This document shows, piece after piece, positions 9,801 through 16,900 of a DNA stretch of 64,000 nucleotides (the stretch's first letter is position 1; the number at the start of each line of letters is the position of its first letter). A model generated the notes under the pieces. The model did no database searches and had not been told where the DNA came from. It worked only from the letters and a program-made list of their open reading frames with translations. The stretch is taken from NCBI GenBank assembly GCA_016710275.1, contig JADJXS010000001.1, positions 248,001 to 312,000 on the forward strand. The letters run 5' to 3'. This DNA is from Phycisphaerales bacterium. GTDB lineage: Bacteria > Planctomycetota > Phycisphaerae > UBA1845 > Fen-1342. Position numbers and translations under genes: made by a program.

Positions 9801-10141
9801 GGCGGCTGGTGACGGGCGGCCGCGACCGGGAGCTGCGCGTGTGGGACGTGCGGAGGCGGGGGTTGATCGCGACGCTGGCCGGCCACGTCGATGATGTGTT
9901 TGCCGCGGCGGTCAGTCCGGACGGGGTGCGGATCGTCTCCGGCGGGCGCGATCGGGTGATTCGCGTGTGGGATGCGGAGCGGCTCTCGGAGATCACGCAG
10001 TTGCACGGCCACACGTCGTATGTGTACTGCCTGGCATTCAGCCCGGATGGGGGGACGCTGGCATCCGGCGGGGGGGACGACACGGTGCGGCTGTGGGAGC
10101 TGCGGCCGTACCGCGAGAGGAGCCGGCCGCCGGGAGATTGA
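6824..10141 (+). CDS. Membrane Ser/Thr protein kinase with WD40 repeats
   Basis: 1105-residue protein. Hanks-type kinase domain: Gly loop IGEGGMGAVYEAE (about 93), catalytic HRDLKPAN (about 210), DFG (about 266), and YMSPEQAAG. The stretch between HRDLKPAN and DFG carries an insertion of some 30 residues rich in Ser/Ala/Gly. A single membrane helix lies near residues 416-438 (VVGGVAVAFLALATGAGVAF). The outer part holds many WD40 units, clearest at the end (YALAFSPDGRRLVTGGRD, RVWDV), predicting one or two beta-propellers. The ATG at 6824 overlaps the sigma factor stop (ATGA). It probably senses a ligand outside the cell and signals to the sigma factor; this coupling is inferred from gene order. 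Confidence 0.93.
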   Translation: MTGADRFRRVDELFRAATALPAESREAYLAEQCADDAALREQVRALLAADQRGPGALDRPALVPASTALEPGGGSAEESVPESIGRYRVIRKIGEGGMGAVYEAEQENPRRRVAIKLLRHAAGSRRLVQRFRQESEILGRLRHPGIAQILEASSSGEGRETCPYFVMELVTGRGLLEHVREHSLDQRRRLDLFCLICDAVQYAHQQGVIHRDLKPANILVVEESATSIRGASTTGARPPGGERGSAATARMDAASSAYASLPKILDFGVARLTESDLAAVTQQTTAGELVGTVPYMSPEQAAGNPAELDWRSDVYALGVILYEMLTGRLPHDVRRLMVHEAVRVIREDVPTPAGSIVRSLRGDLETILARALEKDKQRRYQSAAELAADIRRYLQQQPIAARPASAMYRVERFARRNKAVVGGVAVAFLALATGAGVAFRYAVMAERARVEERRQRLASEHQSYRASLSAASSALMRFDVAEAQRNLAAAPEALRGWEWMHLRSRLDDSLMHHTTGIPTVCAALGPDGRRLVACDSAGRIRLWSVPDWTLVAERVLEGGVAERRVENFVFSADGRALRADTRTGSLHLDAGTLALIEAQERVFRQRSPDGGVVLAADRGVPNGVVVEDFLTGRALIRFSGQQSSESIVHFSGDGGLLAICMRRDRGLTVYRCADGAPLCHRPELLAVADLRFNADGTRLAVAMTTGEAHILEVDGGATPATLPAQGSSVVAVAFSPRGDRIATANGNGVVRLWDLLTGAPLAAMVGNHSPVIMLEYDAAGAALVTVSANGDVRWWDADAATDPFVLPVPQSVYGLTFSPDGGLLAAVCLGGDRPLRMWRAADGREHFAGLDGFLSSVAFDREGRRLIVGRSTPNAPTAVIGVDGSPIATLPGHFWRTDWVGFVANGEHSASLGNNGRLLEHRIAGGEQVRRAAFLRNEDGEGCRAALSPDGALLAVAARHELHLLDATTWERVATLDGHISSIYALAFSPDGRRLVTGGRDRELRVWDVRRRGLIATLAGHVDDVFAAAVSPDGVRIVSGGRDRVIRVWDAERLSEITQLHGHTSYVYCLAFSPDGGTLASGGGDDTVRLWELRPYRERSRPPGD

Positions 10142-10289
10142 AGCCGGCCGCTCGGTGTCGGGTGCCGCTGCTCAGTGAACTTTCCATTGTCCGCATTTTC
10201 GGCCCCGACGGGGCCGTGGGCTGTGGCCACGGGTGGAGTCGACGCGCAGCAGCGACGGAACCCGTGGATGCGGGACAACAGGATTTTTA

Positions 10290-10459
10290 GCCCCGGAGGG
10301 GCGCCGGGAGCGCATTTTCTGGTTTGGCGAGTCGGAGAGATTCCTCTGCCCCTTCGGGGCAGGCGCGCGGCGCGTCGGGATCCACGGGTTCCGCTTCGCC
10401 CGGCTGTCGCCGGGCGGCGCTACACCCGTGGCTACAACCCGGCACCCCTGCCGGGGTGC
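10290..10459. repeat. Intergenic cluster of GC-rich hairpins (REP-like)
   Basis: The 584-base gap 10142-10725 holds no convincing gene. It contains palindromes GCCCCGGAGGGGC (10290-10302), TGCCCCTTCGGGGCA (10347-10361) and GCACCCCTGCCGGGGTGC (10442-10459). They are spaced like a composite interspersed repeat; a single copy is present in this window. Confidence 0.55.
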
Positions 10460-10480
10460 AAGTGTGGGCAGCAGTAAGCT

Positions 10481-10574
10481 CTATGAGCAGTGCAGGGCGT
10501 GGAGTGCATGTGCTGATGAACTATGAGCAGTGCAGGGCGTGGAGTGCATGTGCTGATGAACTGTGAGCAGTGCA
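10481..10574. repeat. 40-bp tandem repeat, 2.3 copies
   Basis: The block beginning CTATGAGCAGTGCAGGGCGT at 10481 recurs without mismatch at 10521, and a partial third copy starts at 10561 with one change before diverging after GCAGTGCA. The period is 40 bases, not a multiple of three, so it is not selected as coding sequence. Confidence 0.9.
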
Positions 10575-10725
10575 TCCACTCATGGAGCGCCACTGCTGAC
10601 ACAGCAATGGCACGCTGGGGACACAGCGGGAGAACACGGATGACACAACAATGGCACGCTACGGCAGCAGCGGCGGCGGCGGCGGTGGCGGTGGCGTACA
10701 TCGCCACAGCACTTCTGAAGCCGCA

Positions 10726-12744
10726 CTACGGCCCGCCGAGGATCAGCTCCACGAAGGAATCGATGTCGAAATTGTTGAACGCGCCATCGCCGTTCACATC
10801 CCCGCGGGCGGCGGCGTCGCAGCCGGGGAAGGCCGCCGCATAGCCCGGCGGGTTGGTGAGCGCCAGCACGAAGGCGTCGATGTCGAAGTTGTTCACGAAG
10901 CCGTCGCAGTTCATGTCTCCGACCAGCACCGGCGGCGCGATCTCCAGCCGGAGGTACTCCGCCGCGTCGATGTTGCCGTTGCTGTTCACGCTGGCGGGCA
11001 CCTGCGACTGCCAGATCAATCCGCCGCCGTCGGCCGTCGCGAAGACGCCGACCGCCAGCCAGATTTCCGTCGGAAGCGTGCCGCCGAATTCCTCGCGGAG
11101 GTTGAGCGTGCCTTCGAGGACGCCGCCGTTGGGGCCGGTGGCCGCGCTGCGCGTGCCGACGGCGTCGAACCAGCCTTCGAAGTCGTTGTTGTTCTCATCG
11201 GCGAGGTAGGCGTCCCAGGCCGCCACCTGGCCGCTCTTGGCCCAGTTCGCCGCGACCAGCGGTCCCGGCAGATCGGCGACATAGATGAAATGGTCGTTGC
11301 CCTCGCCGGCGTCGGGGGTCGCGACGTAGAGCACGTCGCCGACCACCTTCGCCCAGAGGCTCATTCCGCCGTTGGACGCCAGCAGCGGCACGCCCGCATC
11401 CAGCACACCGTCCATCTGGAATCCCGGCGGCGGCTGGCCGCCGGTGACGGCGAAGTGCCAGTCGGCGCCGCCGTTGTTGTCCCAGAGGCCGGCGCCGTTG
11501 TGGAAGACCATGTCCAGTTGCGTCGCCGTCGACGGGACCGGCACCGTGATGCGCCACTTCGAATCAACGGCGATCCAGGTCATCGCCGGATCGGGGTTGA
11601 TCACCGTGGACCAGTTGTCAAAGCCGTAATGCAGGCGCACGTTCGGCGCGCCGGCCAGCACGCGGCCGACGGGGTCATAGTCGATGGTGACATTCTGGCC
11701 GGCGACCGGCGGGGCGGGTGTGACCGTGACGGCCGGGCCGCCGGGGTTGGTGACGCCGCTGCCGACCCAGACGTGCTGGATGTCGGTTCGGGCGATGTTT
11801 CCGACGCTGTCGACGGACTCGACGTAGTAATCGAGCAGCTCATCGCGGACGTTGACGATCATCGCCGAGTATTGCTGTGCGCGGACGGTCGCGGGCAGGA
11901 TGTGCGCCGGCGGAGCGGGCAGTGACGAGGCGGTCATCGGGATGCTGATCCAGCCGCCGACCTCGGGGCCGCCGGCGTAGGTCTCGTTCTGCGTCGAGGA
12001 GAGCGGGTTCAGGCCGTCGGCGTCGATGCGGTACTTGAGCGTGACCGCGGCGACGCCGTTGACGTCGTAGGCGAAGGTCCAGATGGTGAAATCCGCCGGC
12101 TCGGGCAGTGTGCCCCACTCGTAATCGCCGGGGTTGTAGGGGTCGCGCTGAGGGATGAAGACTGTCGGCGGATAGAGATCGGGCTGGCCGGCGATGACGC
12201 TGTTGGCGAAGCTCACGGCCTGGTTGCAGCCGCGGGTGACGTTGGAGTCCCACGGCTCGCCGCTGCCGTCCCAGTACCAGTAGTCGCTGGCCTGCGCGAC
12301 CAGGAGCCAGCGCCAGGCGCGCTCGGTGTTTGAGCCGACGCCGTGGAGGATGTTCTGCAGGTTGAGGGCGGGGGAGATCGATTCCGCCATCAGCACGTGA
12401 TTCTTGGCGGCGGTCATCACGGCCCAACTGTTGCGGTCGGGGCTCCAGCCGGAGCCGTTGGGATCGCCGAGCCACTTTTTGAATTCGGGGTCGCCGTTGT
12501 CCGCCCCGGCCCAGGAGCCGTTCTCGACGTGGATCAGGTCGCCGGCGGGGGTGGGCCAGCGCTCGAGGTAGTCATCGACGGTGGTGACGTCGTAATCGGG
12601 GTCGCCGGCGGCCCAGCTCACCATGTTGTTCCAGTTGTGGTGATAGTAGGCCTCGCTGCCGCCGCCGAAGTTGTCGCCGTCGTGATGCAGCAGCACGAGC
12701 ATCGGCCGGCCGCCGACGCCGCTGTACTGCAGGTATGCGTCCAT
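10726..12744 (-). CDS. C-terminal part of GH57-like enzyme with CBM25-like and dockerin-like domains (broken gene)
   Basis: In the same frame as the 12826-13707 segment and separated from it by a TAG codon, so this is the second half of one gene. It holds the motif LLHHDGDNFGGGSEAYYH, which fits a GH57 catalytic region. Further on is an Ig-like linker region, a domain with NVRLHYGFDNW and NNGGADWHF that resembles the starch-binding family CBM25, and a double EF-hand tail (VGDMNCDGFVNNFDID and RGDVNGDGAFNNFDID, DNA about 10735-10932). The ATG at 12744 is only the first one after the stop, has no ribosome site and lacks a signal peptide; 27 coding-looking codons precede it. Confidence 0.75.
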   Translation of the reverse strand: MDAYLQYSGVGGRPMLVLLHHDGDNFGGGSEAYYHHNWNNMVSWAAGDPDYDVTTVDDYLERWPTPAGDLIHVENGSWAGADNGDPEFKKWLGDPNGSGWSPDRNSWAVMTAAKNHVLMAESISPALNLQNILHGVGSNTERAWRWLLVAQASDYWYWDGSGEPWDSNVTRGCNQAVSFANSVIAGQPDLYPPTVFIPQRDPYNPGDYEWGTLPEPADFTIWTFAYDVNGVAAVTLKYRIDADGLNPLSSTQNETYAGGPEVGGWISIPMTASSLPAPPAHILPATVRAQQYSAMIVNVRDELLDYYVESVDSVGNIARTDIQHVWVGSGVTNPGGPAVTVTPAPPVAGQNVTIDYDPVGRVLAGAPNVRLHYGFDNWSTVINPDPAMTWIAVDSKWRITVPVPSTATQLDMVFHNGAGLWDNNGGADWHFAVTGGQPPPGFQMDGVLDAGVPLLASNGGMSLWAKVVGDVLYVATPDAGEGNDHFIYVADLPGPLVAANWAKSGQVAAWDAYLADENNNDFEGWFDAVGTRSAATGPNGGVLEGTLNLREEFGGTLPTEIWLAVGVFATADGGGLIWQSQVPASVNSNGNIDAAEYLRLEIAPPVLVGDMNCDGFVNNFDIDAFVLALTNPPGYAAAFPGCDAAARGDVNGDGAFNNFDIDSFVELILGGP

Positions 12745-12825
12745 GACGCCGTCGAAGAGAAACGCGCCGTAGCCGCCGCGGCCGTCCTCGTTGCCTTCGT
12801 AGCGCGCCGCGGGGACGACGGTGAG

Positions 12826-12828
12826 CTA
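12826..12828 (-). other. In-frame TAG interrupting the GH57-like gene
   Basis: Reading minus-strand codons gives GGC GCG ATC TCG TAG CTC ACC GTC GTC, and the frame stays open on both sides for the full 994 codons. The residues after the stop (LTVVPAARYEGNEDGRGGYG) look like conserved protein. A change from AAG would be enough to create it. TAG acts as a normal stop elsewhere here (for example the end of nuoF), so genome-wide recoding is unlikely. Confidence 0.85.
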
Positions 12829-13707
12829 CGAGATCGCGCCGGTGGCGGGGTTCACGTGCTGGGCGCGGTGCGGCAGGTAGCCGAAGGGGGCCGAGACGCG
12901 GCTGGGCGCCCAGAGGTTGCTGAGCTGCACCCACGCGCCGCCCGTCGCGGCGGGATCGGGGTTGATCTGATCGGCGCGATTAGGGCGGTAGAGGTTGGAT
13001 GCGTTGGTGTGCGGGTAGCCGACGCAGGCGCGATCGAAGTGGATGTTGTCCACCATGACCCATTCGACGCCCTCGGCGACCAGTGCGGAGATGATGCGCG
13101 TGGAGAAGGCGGTCTCCGGAGGGAACATGCCGGGGGCGTAACCGCCCGGCCAGGTCTGGTCGAAGACGTGGCGGTGGAGGCGGATCTGCATGCGGATGTC
13201 GGCTTCGTCCAGGAGCGGCATGAGCGGATGGTGGTAGCCGAAGGCGACGAGATCGAGCCGCGGATTGCCCAGCGCGGTGTTCCAGGAGCGGGCCTGCGCG
13301 TAGGGCAGCGTCCAGTTGTTCCACATGCCGCCGTTGACGCCGGCGGCCTGCATTGCATGGAGGTTTTCGATCAGTGAGCCGGAGAAGCTGATGTGTGCGC
13401 CGAGGTGCGGCAGGCCCAGACCGGCCTGGATCGCGTCGCGCGGCCAGCCGGTGTAGGGGCCGAAGCGCTGGTTGTGGATGTCCTTGACGCTGAAGCTGAA
13501 GCGGCCGTTGTTGTCGGCCGTGATCGGGGATTCGTAGGGGAAGTAGATCGGCTGGTGCATGTGCCAGAGGAAGGCGACCTGGATCGGGTCGGCAGCGGCG
13601 CTGCACAGCCCGCCCAGGATCCATGCGCCGATTGCGGACACGATCGCCCGCGCCCTCATCCCCATCCGCGACCGCGCCCGCAGCTTCATCCCGGTCCGCA
13701 GCTTCAT
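12826..13707 (-). CDS. N-terminal part of GH57-like alpha-amylase-type enzyme (broken gene)
   Basis: The ATG at 13707 follows GGAGG at good spacing. Residues 1 to about 39 are a signal peptide with an Arg-rich start. The mature part begins IQVAFLWHMHQPIY, the HxHQP motif of glycoside hydrolase family 57, and GMFPPETAFS carries the Pro-Pro-Glu expected for the nucleophile. These enzymes act on alpha-glucans such as starch or glycogen by retaining hydrolysis or transfer. It ends at TAG 12826, where a complete enzyme would continue into the segment 10726-12744. As written, the product lacks the second catalytic region and is unlikely to be active without readthrough. Confidence 0.75.
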   Translation of the reverse strand: MKLRTGMKLRARSRMGMRARAIVSAIGAWILGGLCSAAADPIQVAFLWHMHQPIYFPYESPITADNNGRFSFSVKDIHNQRFGPYTGWPRDAIQAGLGLPHLGAHISFSGSLIENLHAMQAAGVNGGMWNNWTLPYAQARSWNTALGNPRLDLVAFGYHHPLMPLLDEADIRMQIRLHRHVFDQTWPGGYAPGMFPPETAFSTRIISALVAEGVEWVMVDNIHFDRACVGYPHTNASNLYRPNRADQINPDPAATGGAWVQLSNLWAPSRVSAPFGYLPHRAQHVNPATGAIS

Positions 13708-13939
13708 CGCTCGCCTCCGCGGGCGCTGCGTTGCGCCCGAAGGTCATGATATCGGGTCAGGGGACGCGGCCGCATGCGAAACGTGCTGCGAAAGGCGCTG
13801 CGAAACGCTCGACGATGACGTGCGAATCGGCCGGGCGGGGGTGGAAAGGAACCCGGCGGCTCGCCGCCCGTTGAGCGACGAACCGCCGGGGTTGACCTAC
13901 GCGAGGCTCACCGGACTCGCGGACGTGCCGCGCGCCGGA

Positions 13940-16900
13940 TTACGGACAGATCACGATGCCGCAGTTCGACCCGGCGCCCTGCGGGACGCCGCCGCTGAGC
14001 GTGCATCCGGCCGGGTACATGTTCGAACAGGCGCCGCCGCCGAGGCAGCAGGCCTGCGGACCGCAGCCCGGGCACCCGCTGCCCGGAGGCGGCGGGGTGA
14101 GGATGCAGATAACGAACGGGTCGATGTCGAAGTTGTTGAAGACGCCGTCACAGTTGACGTCACCCCAGCAACGTCGCTTGGCCCAGCAGGCAGGCGTGCC
14201 GCCAAGCCCGAGGTACCCGCCGGTCGGCGGGACAGGATCCGGCGGCGAACCGACCAGCACACCCTCGACGAAGAAGTCGATGTCGAAGTTGTTGACCGAG
14301 CCGTCGCAGTTCGCGTCGCCGACGAGGACGCCGCTGCACGGATCCGGCACGGCGCAGATCGTCGTCGCGCAGAGCGTGCCCGCACCCTGCGGCGTGCCAC
14401 CCATGACAAGGCAGTCAGCGGGGCGAACATCCGCACATCCGCCGCCCGGCAGGCAGCAGGCCTGGCAGGCATAGACGAACACGCAGCCGGTGGCCGGGTT
14501 GCAACTGTCATCGGTGCACGGGTTGCCGTCGTCGCAGACGATCGGCGCGCCGGTGCAGTTACCGCCGATGCAGCGATCGGGGCCGGTGCAGGCGTTTCCG
14601 TCGTTGCAGGGCGTACCGTCCGGCACGGGCGTGAAGACGCACAGGCCGGTGGCGGGGTTGCAGGTGTCGGTGGTGCAGGGGTTGCCGTCGTCGCAGACCA
14701 CCGGCGGACCGCCGACGCAGACGCCGCCGATGCAGCGGTCGCCGACCGTGCACAGGTTGCCGTCGTTGCAGGGGGTGCCATCCGGGCGGTTCACGACGAT
14801 GCAGTTACCCAGACCGTCGCAGATGTCGAGCGTGCACTGCGTGCCGGGGCCGCAGGGCGTGCCGGCGGCCTTGGGAACGACGATGCAGTTGCCCAGGCCG
14901 TCGCAGATTTCATCGAAGCACAGTCCGCCCGGACCGCACGGAGCGCCGAACGGACGGAACACGACGATGCAGTTGCCGGCGCCGTCGCAGATTTCGTCGA
15001 AGCACAGTCCGCCCGGACCGCAGGGCATTCCGAACGGGTGCGGCGGGTGGATGCAGCCGCCTGCGCCGTCGCAGATGTCGTCGGTGCAGGGGTTGCCGTC
15101 ATCGGGGCACGGAGCGCCGAACGGCTTGGGCGGATGGGTGCACATTCCGGCGGCATCGCAGATGTCGTCGGTGCAGGGGTTGCCGTCATCCGCACAGGCG
15201 GCGCCGGGCGTGACGACGTAGATGCAGTTGCCTGCGCCGTCGCAGACGCTGACGAAGCACTCGATCGGCGGCAGCGGGCACGGCGTGCCGGCGGGCGACG
15301 GCGTGTGGATGCAGGCGCCGGTGGCCGGATCGCAGGAATCGTCCGTGCACGGGTTGCCATCATCGCAGATGGGGCACGAACTGCCGTCGCCGTAGTAGAA
15401 GCCGCCGCCGGCTGCACAATCGGCCGGCGTGACACCCTCGACACAGCCGCCCGGCAGGCAGCAGGCGCCGCGCGGCACGCACGGGCAGGGCAGCGTGATC
15501 GGCATCACGGGAACCGGGATGTCCGAGCAATCCACCAGCACCGCATGGATGCAGCAGTTGGTGTCGCCCCAGCGGTGGAAAATCGCCGTGGAGCAAGTGC
15601 CGTTCGGGCAGGTCGAGCCGGCGACCAGCATTCCGACGCCGACCGGAAGCCCGGCGCAATCGGTGCCCTCGATGCAGGTGATGCGGTAGATGCAGCGGCG
15701 TTCGCGCGGCGGACAGACGCCGTGGGCCGCCGTACCCGGCGCAACCGGGTCGATCGGGACGATTTCCTGCGAGTTCGGGTTGCCCGGGATCGTCTCGCGG
15801 ACGCCGATCTTCCAGTTGGTGTCGGGATCGGTGATCAGTGCCACCGGCGGACCGAGCACGTGAACGAAATCTTCGGCCGTCATCTGGAACTGGATCGGCG
15901 GGAACGCGAACAGACCGGGATCCAACTGGACGACGCCCGGCCCACCGACCTCGAGGAAGGTGAAGCGTGGCTGAACGGGCAGCATCGCGTCCCACGTTCC
16001 GCCGTTGGGATGCGTCTTGAGGGCGTTCGCTCCGCCGATGGCCTGCGGCGTCGCGGAGAGGTCAATCCGCACATCCCACTGCGAAGAGGTCATTCCGCCG
16101 TTGTGCGTCACCGTGATCGGCTGAATCGACACAAGCTGAAGCGCCACGATCTCGATCGGCACGGTGCCGGCGGCGCCGGGCGGGTCGAAGGGCTGCAAGG
16201 GGTCAAACGGGCGCCGGACGATGGTGTCCGTTGCGCCGAGGCCGCCCGGATCAAGCGGCTGGCCGGTCGAGAAAATCGTGCCGATGAAGGGATCGGAACC
16301 GGGGCCGAAGAAGTTCGGCGGAAGCGGCGGATAGATGCTGCCCGGAATGCCGACGTGGACGTACGTCTCGCCGCAGGTCGTCAGATAGTCATTGATCGGC
16401 GCACACGAGAGCGGCCCGCACGGCAGATCGCCCTCGTAGGTGCCGCACTGCTGCTGGCACTGAGCGCGGGTCAGCGGCTGGCAGACGCCGTCGAGGCAGC
16501 AAGCGCCGCTGGGCTGCGGGCAGGGGTTGCCATCCGGGCAGTAGACCAGCCGCAGGTTGCTCGCCAGGATGGCGGCGCCGTCGTTGTAGGTGGCCTGGTT
16601 TCCGGCGGCGTTTTCCACGCCGACGGTGGCATCGGCCGGAGCGAAGGCGTCGATCTGGGCGTAATGGAACTCGACACAGCCGCTGGTCTCGAAGATCTGC
16701 ACCTGGAAGGTGTTCGAGCTGTTCGGCCAGGGGGAGTTGAACTGCGGCACCTCGGTCCATTGCACAATCGCGACCCGGTTCGGCGCCCAGCCGGTGACGG
16801 CGAAGTGCAACGTGCCGTGACCCGGCGTCGTCGAGGTCGGATCCATGTTCAGGTCGTCCCACAGCGGATAGAGCGCGTTGTTCGGCGCGGCCGCGTTAGG

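Noticed and set aside
10142..10725. tRNA or rRNA gene in the repeat-rich gap
   Set aside because: No cloverleaf or CCA-type end can be formed from the hairpins, which are simple GC palindromes.
12744..12828. Frameshift in the GH57-like gene
   Set aside because: Both halves are in the same frame, so a nonsense codon explains the break and no indel is needed.
12826..12828. UAG recoding as an amino acid in this organism
   Set aside because: UAG ends nuoF, the ABC ATPase gene and the small TPR gene with normal neighbours, so it is used as a stop here.
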